Below are positions 13,094 to 23,487 of a stretch of DNA of 64,000 nucleotides, piece by piece; the first letter of the stretch is position 1; each line of letters begins with the position of its first letter. The notes under the pieces were generated by a model. The model was not told where the DNA came from. It ran no database searches and worked only from the letters and a program-made list of their open reading frames with translations. Origin of the DNA: Syncephalis fuscata (taxonomy: Eukaryota; Zoopagomycota; Zoopagomycetes; Zoopagales; Piptocephalidaceae); NCBI GenBank assembly GCA_025786725.1, contig JAHLTZ010000009.1, forward strand, positions 718,258 to 782,257, given 5' to 3'. Both the position numbers and the translations under genes were made by a program.

Positions 13094-14406
13094 ATGGCTA
13101 CAGATGAGTCAAAATCGTTTACTCCTATTAAGGATTTGTCGCAACAGCAGCAAAATACTGCTATAAATCAACAAACCACGTCAATGCCGCCTACCTCTGC
13201 AGATATTGCCAAGGTAAGTGTGTATCTATGTATTGTATATTGTATACTATATATTGTGTGGGGTGGTATATTTGTTACTAATAATAATATAATTACTGAT
13301 ACGTATAAAGCTGTCACACATATTACGCGTCCGACTTCGGCTAGCAACCGTAAAGGCCGAGCGTGGCTGGGAATATTTGTCATTAAGCGAGACAGAAGAA
13401 CGATTACGTGATGAAGGCAAATCTATTGATGGCAAACCTACTAGTGCTACCTACTGCTGCTGCTGCTGCTACCAGTAATAACAATGACTATATTGATGAA
13501 TCAGCCGAATTAACATCATCCATTTATTCGGCCTTTAAACGATTAGCAAAAGATACAGAAGCTGAAGATGAGCAGAAAAGGTCAGCAATAGATATGGATA
13601 AAGCGATTACAAGTATAAGTACAAAAATACACGATAAACATGTAAATGATACGACCAAACATATTGGCCCACCCAATCGTGTTTATAGTTCAGCCAAAGC
13701 AAATGAACGGCGTAGACAGCGACAAAAACGACAACTGATCCATCGTCCCTATGAACGACAACGATCAAAGAGTCCATCGCTAGTAGAGGCCGCCCTATCT
13801 TCATCCCCGTCATCTTCATCGTGGCCACCGCATCATTACATCGCGCATACGATTACCAACGATTATGATAGTAATGACGATTATGAACTTAACGAGGATG
13901 GTAATAATAATACAGAGGATATTACTAAAGGCCGTAAAAGTGCATTTAAACAAACGGCAGAACACAGTGCACAATATTATGCAGTGTATAATCGATTAAG
14001 TGCTGATAATGAAGCTACGCATCAGTTTAATACGATGAACAATCAATTATCTACTAAATCGAATACTATTTCAACTATTACAAAAGCGATGATTACACCA
14101 TCATCATCACAAGAATGTGAAGTTCAAATGAATAATAGATCTATTCATAGTACTAATAGTGCCGCTACTTCATCTACTTCATCTGTTTCACCACCACCAG
14201 CAGCAGCAGCAGCAACAATGGCCCGCGTATCACCACGTCGACCTGATTTCAGTCTAGGTCGATTACCAACACGATTGGCCGATCCAACGGGTACTACACC
14301 ACCTACATCGCCGGATACCGAGCAGGCAGCCCGTCTAATGATTATGTTGGCCAATTCACACGACACGGGAAAAGAACAAACTGATATGACACGTAGCAAT
14401 CTATGA
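13094..14406 (+). CDS. Predicted disordered protein of unknown function, with one apparent frame break
   Basis: Exon 1 starts at ATG 13094 (MATDESKSFTPIKDLSQQQQ) and ends SADIAK before gtaagt near 13213. After the intron (acceptor ggctag near 13341) the frame reads GWEYLSLSETEERLRDEGKS. It then runs into a CTG/TGC repeat near 13455-13471 and closes at TAA 13476, while the continuation (from AAAAATSNNNDYIDESAELT to 14406) is one base out of phase. Both halves look protein-like, so I read this as one gene with a single-base indel in the repeat. The remainder is basic and Ser/Thr/Asn-rich, with polar low-complexity runs and no recognised domain. It may be a nuclear or cytoskeletal accessory protein, but no function can be assigned. 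Confidence 0.55.
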
Positions 14407-15278
14407 AAGCCGCTAGAACGATCTTTATTTGCATGTATCTTTTAGTTTTTTTAGTGGATTTACCAACCATTTGTTATTAGTTAGCAACGCTGCACTGTTG
14501 TCTATCTCGAGTCCGTCTGTTTATTACATTTTTATGTAAAGACCGCTATTACGTATTGACTATTTAGTTGATACCATTTTCTATTCTTTCCTATTTTTTC
14601 TTATTAGTATTATATAGCTTATATTTGATTTATTTGCATAGATTGTGGCTACTATTGTAAATAACGCGATAAATATGCATATTTCAATGTGATACTAAAT
14701 CATTATCTGTTACACATTAAACTATATCATAAATAATGTTTAAAACCAATCTCAAGCTGTGCTAATGTATCAAGCATAGTTGATTTGACGCTATAATCCC
14801 ATACTATCTGATATATTATGCCCATCATTATAGCCTTGTAATATGAGTAATAATAAAGTGTTCATCTACTATAGTTTATAGTGTTATTTCTAAATTTATT
14901 TATTTATTTGTAGCTATTTATTTTGTAATACATTATACCTTTCATATCATTGTAGTTTTGTGCTATAAGTAATAATACGGCGCTGATCTATTGTATCTAT
15001 GGATGTTATGTACGAATTATTTATTTATTTCGTGATATATATATATCATTTACAATATAACATTACATCTATCTATACGTGCCATAATAATTGTGTTTAA
15101 TGATCAAAACAATTTATGATTTGACAGCCCATTGTTTACTATATTTACTTTGTGTGTAAATGATTTTATTTACATTACACATCACTATATGCAAAAAAAA
15201 TAGATCGACCTGCTCCATAACCATTTTACTTTATCTATAATCGGCGCTGAATTTACACGCGAGCGGAGCAAAAGAGTG
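14407..15278. other. AT-rich intergenic region, no gene seen
   Basis: Between the disordered-protein gene and the tRNA. The sequence is strongly AT-rich, with T-rich stretches just after the upstream stop that could serve in 3'-end formation. Neither strand shows a coding frame with protein-like composition. Confidence 0.6.
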
Positions 15279-15351
15279 AGGCCCAGATGGGACTCGAACC
15301 CACAACCTTCGCCTTAGGAGGGCGACGCCATATCCATTAGGCTACAGGGCC
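15279..15351 (-). tRNA. tRNA-Arg (anticodon CCU)
   Basis: Read on the minus strand it folds as a 73-base tRNA without intron. The acceptor GGCCCTG pairs with CTGGGCC (one T-T mismatch). The anticodon stem TCGCC/GGCGA encloses loop CTCCTAA, giving anticodon CCT at 15316-15318 (+ coordinates). The T arm GTGGG-TTCGAGT-CCCAT carries the canonical TTCGA box B. The minus-strand 3' flank reads CACTCTTTTG, a TTTT polymerase III stop a few bases past the end. The anticodon assignment (AGG codons) is direct from the loop. Confidence 0.93.
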
Positions 15352-15795
15352 ATGATAAGCAAACTAAAATTTAACAAAAAATTGTCTATATGTAGCAAAA
15401 ATTAAAATTTTATTTTGTTATGGCTTTTAGAGGCTTAATTTTTAGATAAAATTACTATTGAGCTATTGTTTAGCCATATTAAATTATTAAAATACTGGTT
15501 ATTTATATAGGTCCAAAAATAATAAGTATGTAATAAAATAATTAAATATCTATTTATTTTTTATTTTCAATTTACTATTATTGCAAACAGTAGCTATTCA
15601 TCTATTTATTTAAAATAATATATTATTGTTCCATATTTTATTATGTTGCTATCATTCCTATCCATTCAATAAACTCATTTACCACATCTTTAAGTGGTTA
15701 ATTTATAGACATTACATGAAAGTAACAGCTTGATAATCATTTAATTGTTCGTCATTTTACATTATTAAATAATTTATTATTAGTTGTTTGTCAGT
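15352..15795. other. AT-rich spacer between the tRNA and repeat copy A, no gene seen
   Basis: About 440 bases of very AT-rich sequence with stop codons in all frames; nothing else recognised. Confidence 0.5.
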
Positions 15796-17533
15796 ATTTA
15801 GTATAATTTAGATGTTAAATGACTACATTTGACTACGTTGGCTCTATTAAACTAAACATTCATTTAATGAACATGAAACTATGTGATGAATGAGATCAGT
15901 GATTAAAATACTCACTATAGTAGATTTATTATTTAGTATGCATATGTTTACTACACTATATCATTCCCATTCTACAATATACTAAGCACATGCTATTCAG
16001 TATATATTCCAATGCACCCCATCTACTTCAATTATTGAGTTATATACAATACAGTTGAGCATCACTATTCATGTTTTTATTATTGCATATTCATTCTATT
16101 TTATATTATTCTACCAGCTACTGATTACACGCTATTGTAAAAGTTGTTTGTTGATTACCAACTGTATTTTCATACATATTTAATTATTTCACTCATCCCA
16201 CTCACTCGATTGTATAGACAATAACAGATTTGTTATTATTCATGTAGCTTCTTTTACCTAGTTGTTTACTCTATATCATTATATACTTTGTGAATCAAGC
16301 TTTATTAATAAAACTCATTTTTGTCACTGGCTATATTGCTTGTATACTTCGACCCAATTAGCTTAATCATTTAGATAAGCAATTATACTTTTATCGCCAA
16401 TATTATACACATCTTTGACCAACCATTTATATGTACAATGTTTTATTTAAAGTAAAGATGGTAATGGCCTTTAGAGTCATAGCTTAATGTTACAGCTCCA
16501 ATATAAAAATAAACTTACAAACAGTATTAGTCGCCTTGTATTCGCCATTAGTTAGCAAATTTACAATACGTTGGATTAGGAGCTATGAATATTGATAGCG
16601 CGTTTCTACGTTGAACTAGCACGTGTACAGAATACAATAAACAATAATTGCAAAGCTACTTATGATGGTTTTATTCTACTTAGCGAGGCACACGTAAAAT
16701 ACTTTTAAGCTGTACTATGGAAACACATAAGGCTATGTCCATATCATCGTTTATCTTTACAGAATACATACCAAACTGACAAGCTATAGCAAGATTTACT
16801 TGAGAATTTAAAGAAATGGCGCATATTTAAACTGTAGACTGGTGGAATATATAGCGGAAGGGAGCAAGGAAGACGATCAGCGGAGAGGTAACAGTGGATA
16901 TAGCCAATACAGCCAGCGTGCTGGCAACTGCGCACATACAGCAGCTGGACATGCTGCCTGTGGCGGCTATATGCTGCCAAAAGCATACAACGTGTTTTTA
17001 CAGCATATGCTCCACATAGCACAAAAACAAGCCACAAAGGCACTTACCGTGTCAAAGAAGTTGTCAATACCAATAAGCAGAGTAAATAAGGTGATTTGCA
17101 TAAATGTCAGATTGCAAAAGAGCAAGGCAAGAATGTAAATAGTATTTGTACTTAATTAGTATTAGACAACTACTGATACTAGCAAGGCAGCATATATAAA
17201 AGGTAAAAGTATATGCACTGGATACGTGCCGTCAAGTGTAAAGAAAGAGAAAGGACAGTGATGACGTAGATTATGTGCTGTGTTGTTAATATATGTGAAG
17301 TGATAATAGTGATGTCATTTGATACCAAACTACTCATTTTCATAGAACATGTTGTCAGTAAATAGTGAATATATTAAAGATAGATACTATTTAACATCAA
17401 ATCATACTATAATGTGATGATGTAATTATTCAATAAAACTCACCTTCCGTTTCCATCGTCAATAGATTGAATGTCTAGTTCAGTTACGCGAATATTATTA
17501 TATTTAATCATTTGACCACCAATCAAAGCAAAT
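15796..17533 (-). repeat. 1.6-1.7 kb dispersed repeat R, copy A (inverted relative to B and C)
   Basis: The reverse complement of this segment recurs at 28217-29815 (copy B) and 39745-41291 (copy C) with only scattered differences. The longest extent is here. The left end is shared only with B (up to TTTAGTATAATTTAGATG), and the right end only with C (through the GGTGGTCAAATGATTAAAT-type sequence, minus strand). No terminal inverted repeat or clear target duplication was found. A short frame of about 99 residues (minus strand, 16744-17043) is retained in all copies. Another frame in the same orientation reads hydrophobic stretches such as LTFMQITLFTLLIGIDNFFD, so the repeat may contain a fragment of a membrane-protein gene. 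Its right end sits about 110 bases from the MATE gene stop. Confidence 0.85.
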
Positions 17534-17646
17534 TATTAATAAATTGGTAAATGAATTGTCAATTGTTAATAATCAGTGTAATAGACAGCTAAAAAGCTTT
17601 ATTATTGATGTTATATAATTACTATGCATTTATTATTTGTGTTATT

Positions 17647-19506
17647 TTATACTATGCATGTTTCTTCTTCATATACGTCGTCATAGTTTATTCGCTGGTG
17701 ACAGCGAATCACTTCGTTGGACCAGTTAAGGCGAAGGATTGCCCATACCTCGCCGGCAGCTACAATGAAAAGAGCAGAACATAGGCCCCACCAAAGACCG
17801 ATTAGACCCATGTTCATGTTAAACGTTAAATAAAGGCCGACTGGAAAGCAGACTACATAGTAGCCAAACAAAGTCAAATAGGCGCCAATATGTTGCTGAC
17901 CAATTCCACGCAGTATACCTGCGCAAACACCTCCAAAAACATCGCCAATTTGAAATAGTGCTACTATAGGAAGAAGATCACCAACTAGTTGGACTACATC
18001 AGGGTCGTCGTTGAATAAATATCCCCAGTTGTTTTTAAATATAAGAAGAATTGATGTATTGAAAGTCGAGACAACAACTCCTAATAGCAGCGCACTGTTG
18101 CATGCAAGTCTGGCGCGATTACTATTTTTTAAGCCCAGTTCGTTTCCAATCCGGTTACAAGAGGTGATGCTAATACCGGCTGGGATCATATACATGATGG
18201 TGGCTGTGGTCAATACAACGCTTTGTGCTGCCAATGGTATTGTTCCTAGATAGCCGGCTATTAAAGCAACTACTTCAAATGCCCACCACTCGCTGCAAAT
18301 AAACGCCATGCCGGATAGACCAAGTTTGATAAACTGGCCCCATCCACGAAACGCTTCGCGCGAAAATCCACCCCAGCATTCGCCACCACGCACGTAACGC
18401 ACATACAAAATGGCAAAACTGAGATTCAACCAGTGACTCAGCGACATGGCAATCGGTGCACCAATAAATCCTAATGCAATTGGGGGCCACCAAACAAGTA
18501 GATAGTTGGTAGCTACGTTGATGGGACTTGTAACCATTAAAATATACGTGCCGGCGTCCATAATACCTTGTGCCTGTAAATAGCGCTTCATGCACTCGAA
18601 CATTAAATATGGAACAAGACATGGTATACTCCATCGAATGAAACGACCACTAAGCGCCGATAATTCTTCGCTTTGGCCCAACTGCAGCAGAATGGTTTCG
18701 GCATACCACCACTAGTGGCAATTGGTACCGCCATTACAAGTAGAATAAGCATTGCGCGTTGCAAATAAACACCAAGTGCATGTGGATTTCTGCTAGCTGT
18801 ATATGCCTGGCTACCGAGTGTATCGAGTGCCGTAGTCATACCAAGAGCCACAGACCAACCGGTCACCGAGATGTACATGGAGCCAAGGGCCGATGCCGCT
18901 AATTCCAATGCACCCAAATGACCAAGCGAAAATACACAGGCAATATCAATCGACTTTTGTAACAAGTAGGCTAATACTACCGGGCGGCTAGTCGTGCCAG
19001 TGAGCCAACTTCTTTCAATAGTCTATGCGGTTGTATAATTTCATCTGCTGTAAGATCGTGCGCTACATGCTTAGTAGTAATCAATCGTTGGTGTTCATTG
19101 GACTTTTGTACGTGTAACCAAAAAATTTATCAATTTATCAATTAATCCATCAATCCATCAATCCATCGATCAATCAGTAAATTGTTTTGTCATTAGATTA
19201 GTTGCTATTATACAATAAACATTAAAAACATACCCAATCTTGCGCATACTGTCTTGGATGTGATTCAACAATGTCCTGCGGCCTATGCAAATCATTTGGC
19301 ATCTCCCCCTGATGAATTGTGCCATAAGAAGGTATATTACTACGAAGTCGTGGTGAATCCGGACCGTTACTTATTTCATCATATAGGGCAGCGGTAGAGG
19401 CGCGGTAAGCGGCTTGTTCGTCATTTGATAAAGAAGAGGGCCCGCTAGGTATTGGAATACTGGGTGCAGGTTGCGGACCGTCAGACGGAATGTTAGATGA
19501 GACCAT
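17647..19506 (-). CDS. MATE-family multidrug/metabolite efflux transporter, with two apparent frame breaks
   Basis: MATE proteins export organic cations and toxic compounds by H+ or Na+ antiport (family knowledge). The first ATG in the 5' exon is at 19506 (MVSSNIPSDG), giving a polar N-terminal tail; an intron follows with donor GTATGT near 19234. The core is recognisable as LLKEVGSLARLAA, PVVLAYLLQKSIDIACVFSL, GHLGALELAASALGSM, VTGWSVALGMTTALDTLGSQ and GVYLQRAMLILLVM. It continues as GQSEELSALSGRFIRWSIPC, FECMKRYLQAQGIMDAG, and the second half with YMIPAGISITSCNRIGNELG down to the stop at 17647. About twelve hydrophobic segments are present. The frame jumps by one base near 18982 (a GCCGCCCGG run) and again near 18708 (after PIAT, where WWYAETILLQLG resumes). 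Residue conservation on both sides argues for recent indels or assembly error rather than an old pseudogene. Confidence 0.75.
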
Positions 19507-20404
19507 AGTTTTGCTTTGAGTAGAGTTGTATGGTAAATAATATTTATCTTTTGATTTTTTAACTGTTGGAAGCAATTCCGTTAATGATAATGACAAACTA
19601 GAATAAAACTATAACAGGTACTTTGAATAAAGCTAATCTAGCCGCAATGCTATAACGATGATGTGATGGGAATTTGACAGAGAAAAGAATGTAAATTCCG
19701 AATTTTTAATTGTTTTTTAAAATAAAAGGCAGGACGGTATTTTTTTTAATTTTTAAACTGGTATTTAAATGAGTACTATTGAGTCGGATTTTTATTATAC
19801 AAATTTAGCCAAATATCAGTTATTTATAGCTGTATTAGATAAATAGTAATAAATAGATGAAACTAGTCATTTACTGTATACCATTATCATTGTTAGTTAG
19901 CATAAGTTGCCATTTCTAGTTATGCACGATACAGTCCATATTTAGTAATTCAATATGTCGATACAATAGGTCATTATTAATTCTATTCAAATAGAATTTA
20001 AAAGACTTTTTTAAAACTGGTGCTGTACTAGCAATGTTGCGGTTACGCTTTTAGCATAATCACCGAAGAATTGTTCAATGCCAATACAGTATGATCTGCT
20101 ACTATTGATATTACAAGAATCGTTATGGACATTACCCGCAGTAATAACTTTTAGCAAACCAAAGTACTAATGTAATATTAGTGACATATTAAAGTTATAT
20201 ATATTTAATAAATACATATAGTTGGCATAAAATAAAAAGAAAGGCGATGATGTAGGCTGTAAGTTGTGTAGTAGACAAACAGTATTTATAAATGAAGTGC
20301 TGAAATTGTTATCAATGAAGTAATAGGCGGAGCATAAATACTGAAAGTCAATTTATTCTAAATGTTGGTATATCATGGAACGTCTTACTAATGTGGTTTT
20401 ATTT
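19507..20404. other. Intergenic region upstream of the MATE gene, no gene seen
   Basis: About 900 bases of AT-rich sequence between the MATE start and the first TIR element. It presumably includes the MATE promoter; no specific element is recognised. Confidence 0.5.
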
Positions 20405-21163
20405 CTTTGACTCCCACATTTAGAGTCCTCAAAGCAAAATTCGTTTTAATTAAAGCCAATTGTAACAAAGTGGCCGTAGGATGACCACTGTTACTGCTGT
20501 TATGCATAACAAACCACAAGTATAGTGTTTTTATTTGATTACTTGAAATTCATGAGGCCGATCGTTGTTGTTGGCTATGCATAGAAAGATTGATAGAATA
20601 TTAATAAAAGCCATTGATTGCGATTCCATATCGTCTCGCAGTTGTTATTGTTGTTACTACGTACAGTGTGATTTCTTTGCATCTAAATGGCCTCTTTTAT
20701 TTTCCAATCTTCTACTATTGCATTTTGGGCATATTTGTGATGTAAGATACTCGTCTATGGTGACAAAAAGGTAGGACGACTAGTATTTCTGATGTTCACC
20801 ATTCTCTTGAGCATTCTTGGTATCAACTTGGTAGGTGCCGATTATTTGCCAACCATCGATGAAGCAAATGGCCTCCATTATATGCAATAATGATAGGTTG
20901 AGTGTCTTTATTAAAAGTTCTTGTGGCGGCAGTTGTAACCAGATAATACGGCATACCGTCGAGGTTACTTGAATAGATAGCAATGTAAAATAAAATAAAT
21001 AAAGACTAGGGATTGAATAGTGTTTTTTATTGATGTTAAAATACGCATGCTATTTATATTGTTATATTCGGCATTATCAGATAATATATTACTGAATAGA
21101 ACAATAAGATAGCGATAAGAAAAAGGCAGTGAACTGAGTAAATAAAAAATGTGAAAGCCAAAG
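20405..21163. mobile_element. TIR element D, copy 1 (759 bases)
   Basis: It begins CTTTGACTCCCACATTT and ends AAATGTGAAAGCCAAAG, an imperfect terminal inverted repeat; the near-identical copy at 30156-30913 has a cleaner one. TA directly follows the right end. The two copies differ at only a handful of positions over about 758 bases. Inside, on the minus strand, is the decayed C-terminus of a Fanzor/TnpB-like nuclease (separate entry). The element is too short to be autonomous. The exact boundary is uncertain, because CAAAGTACAGTAG continues to match just outside the right end in both copies. Confidence 0.8.
20531..20983 (-). pseudogene. Fanzor/TnpB-like RuvC nuclease, C-terminal remnant (copy in D1)
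   Basis: On the minus strand the frame reads EAICFIDGWQIIGTYQ, then after a TAG reads VTIDEYLTSQICPKCNSRR, the DE-Y-x-TS-x-x-C-x-x-C start of a TnpB/Fanzor zinc finger. It goes on to a second Cys/His-containing segment. After a frame shift, SMAFINILSIFLC and NNNDRPHEFQVIK-stop follow; this matches the NRDxNAxxNI (RuvC-III) helix and the RP-x-x-F tail of the family. The diverged copy at 22986-23230 preserves a better version (IWNCNHMASINIRSIF). Fanzors are eukaryotic RNA-guided nucleases carried on transposons (established). Only the C-terminal lobe is present here, with stops and frame shifts, so it cannot be active. Confidence 0.62.
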
Positions 21164-22307
21164 TACAGTAGAAACATTAAAGCCATTTAATACTAAAAGT
21201 CGTTGTTATAAAACATACTGCCAATAAATTACTGAGTGTAATAGAAAATACAATCAAAGTCAATGCTTCTTAAGACAAGTGTAGTCATAAAAGGTGTAAT
21301 TACTAAAATAATGAAATGTAATCATATTTTAGAAGATGTAACAATAGACCAATAAATTAGATGAATGAATAAATAGTGTGATGTTAATGCCAGCAGAAAC
21401 ATGTACAGTATATTCAGTACAATGACCAGTGGTGAACTAAACCTTCTGATTTTTTACCACCTATTACTACAAGAAATTAAACTGACACTGCTGCATCAAT
21501 ATCATAATTAAATGTAGCATTTATTGTAAGTAACATGAAATACTATTTAACATTCATTAACACAATATCGGATATTGAAAATAGTGCAGATTAATTAATA
21601 CTCTGATTCAATCGGAGCTAATGTGCACTGTTTCAACAAACCACCCCCTTTCAGTAGTAAAAACTGATCGACGTTTATTGTTTGAGTTATGGATCTTTTT
21701 GTCCCCCATTTAAGGATAGGGACTCAAAGAGAAGTAGCTCCTTTCATGTAATATATGACCAAATTTATTAAAAAAGATAGATTAGCGACTTTAGATAAAT
21801 AAAAGCTATTGCAAGTATACCTACAATGCAAAACAAAAGCAGTTTTAAATCCATATGTTTCTCTTTAAGCGTACCATTACTTAAAGATGATCACAATCAC
21901 CATGCTTTTCAGTGTCTTACACACAAATGAATCAATTTTAGTGACGTATCGGTTTCATGCTATTCTTGGCTTAATTTCCAGCATAGTGCTTGGAATCGAC
22001 ACTGTTTCTACATAATCGTCGTATTTTCGTCATAAATTGCTTGGCTTATTATCACGTGACACAGACATATGTGATTCAGCTACACATGTCCAAACCTGCA
22101 CTACTTCCGCGTGGTAAAGATTTATCCAGCACATGTTTTTTCTTCCTTTAGTAGTCAGTCACATTTCTTTTCCTGCCTTGGCCATCCTTGTCTCCTTTTC
22201 ACCTGCAATAAATAGCCTACCCGACACCCCCGTTGTCTTACTTCTTCAATCGTTTCTTTTACTCTTCACTTAGTCTAGCACTATCTTCTCACCAGCAGTC
22301 TATCAAC
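21164..22307. promoter_or_regulatory. Spacer ending in the CT-rich promoter of PMP3 copy 2
   Basis: Most of this stretch is AT-rich and gene-free. The last 200 bases change character: a pyrimidine-rich run (22130-22205), the TATA-like AATAAATAGCC near 22207-22217 about 95 bases before the ATG, then a CT-rich leader (CTTCTTCAATCGTTTC). That layout is typical of strongly expressed fungal genes, consistent with the GC-rich codon choice of the gene itself. Confidence 0.45.
21640..21745. repeat. Possible relic of TIR element D termini
   Basis: The segment contains CTTTTTGTCCCCCATTT followed closely by GGGACTCAAAG and AGAAGTAGCTCC. The last part matches the right edge of the diverged element at 22856-23487 (GGTCAAAGTGAAGTAGCTCC). 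It looks like two terminal sequences brought together by internal deletion. Weak, but more similar than expected of random AT-rich DNA. Confidence 0.35.
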
Positions 22308-22546
22308 ATGGCCCTCACCTGCACTGACATTTTCAAGTTTATCGCCGCGGTCATCCTTCCACCGCTTGGTGTGTTGCTCGAACGCGGCTGTGGTTGCGAC
22401 TTGTTGATCAACATCGGTCTTACGCTACTCGGTTACATTCCTGGTAAGTCTTAGAGTGTAGAATAGCAGTATGCCAGTACAGTAGAACTAATACAAATGC
22501 TATTCTAGGTATCATCCACGCCGTCTATATTATTCTCAAATACTAG
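22308..22546 (+). CDS. PMP3-family plasma-membrane proteolipid (copy 2, probably highly expressed)
   Basis: Exon 1 (22308-22443) encodes MALTCTDIFKFIAAVILPPL, then GVLLERGCGCDLLINIGLTL and LGYIPG. The 65-base intron (22444-22508) lies at the same codon as in copy 1, and exon 2 gives IIHAVYIILKY-stop. ILPPLGVLLERGC...D-LINI-LTLLGYIPG-IHA-Y is the textbook PMP3 signature. Codons are strongly C-ending (ATC, CTC, GTC), unlike neighbouring genes and unlike copy 1, suggesting selection for high expression. It lies between two TIR elements in an otherwise gene-poor region. Confidence 0.92.
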
Positions 22547-22855
22547 ATCAACTATCTGGCATTCTTAAAGACAACTATGTATAAGCTAGTTTTATAAACT
22601 CTTTTAAACTATGTGATAACATTATGTTGTGTATGTGTATTTGCAAATGTATTTTGTTAAGCTTGCCTATGCTAAATAAATGGCAATAGCTAAGCGTTTG
22701 CACAACAGATAATTATAGTTATCTTTTACAATGTTAATAAATTTCATATGCATCCCGCAAAGATAACGATGTTACAGTATGTGAAAATGTAGCAAATTAT
22801 AACATCATAGCAACAGTCGTGGCGACTACAGCTTCAATGTTTTAATTTTATTGTA

Positions 22856-23487
22856 CTTTAACTCCCACATCTGTCCTAAAGCATAGTTTGTTTCAATTGA
22901 GGTCATGTCATTGTTATACACAACATAGTTATACTACTTTTTATTAAAATATTAATAAATTGATTTGAACAAACAATGTAACATACTATTTGATTTTTTG
23001 AAACGTTTGAGCCCGATTATTATTGTTGTTGGCCATGTGTAGAAAGATTGATCGAATATTAATAGAAGCCATATGATTGCAATTCCATATCGTTACTCAT
23101 TATTTCTGTGCCTGTTTGTCATACTGACATCAAACTGCTATATAATCTATTTCTTCTCTATCTTGTTTCTGTTTACTTGAACCACACTTGCATATTGTAC
23201 CAATTATATTTAATAATCGCAATTATTTTATTTTTTTATACTTGTAGACCGTTTCAACAAGATATTTAACAATTTAGTGTAAAAAGCCTTTTATTTTATT
23301 AAATGTTATTTCAACTTCAACTAATACCGTAATGTGCATATTTAATTGCATTATTGTGTTGATAATTAGACATGAATTGATTAGTGTTGGATGCAATATT
23401 ATACATGTTATAGTGATGAGTGTATGTTTAATTGTATTTAAAAGTGTTGAGGGGTGAAATAGATAAATAAAAATGTGAGGGTCAAAG
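22856..23487. mobile_element. TIR element D, diverged copy (632 bases)
   Basis: It starts CTTTAACTCCCACAT and ends ATGTGAGGGTCAAAG, the same terminal repeat as D1 and D2, with TA just outside the left end. The interior shares the segment around the nuclease C-terminus (near 23010-23090) with D1/D2 but is otherwise much diverged and shorter, so it is an older insertion of the same family. Confidence 0.72.
22986..23230 (-). pseudogene. Fanzor/TnpB-like C-terminal remnant (diverged copy)
   Basis: The minus-strand frame reads GTICKCGSSKQKQDREEIDY, then stops, then CQYDKQAQK, then IWNCNHMASINIRSIFLHMA and NNNNNRAQTFQKIK-stop. Placed beside the D1 remnant, the C-x(1-2)-C finger, the second cysteine segment, the WN-x-(D/N/H)-x-MASINI helix and the identical stop position all line up. 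This copy keeps the MASINI motif that D1 has blurred. Two or three stops interrupt it, so it is inactive. Confidence 0.6.

Noticed and set aside
15796-17533. LTR retrotransposon or solo LTR interpretation of the R repeat
   Set aside because: No TG...CA termini, no target duplication, no primer-binding site or reverse transcriptase seen, and copy ends differ.
20565-20774. A 69-codon plus-strand frame identical in the two TIR elements
   Set aside because: It is the antisense of the nuclease remnant, and identity reflects recent duplication of the element.
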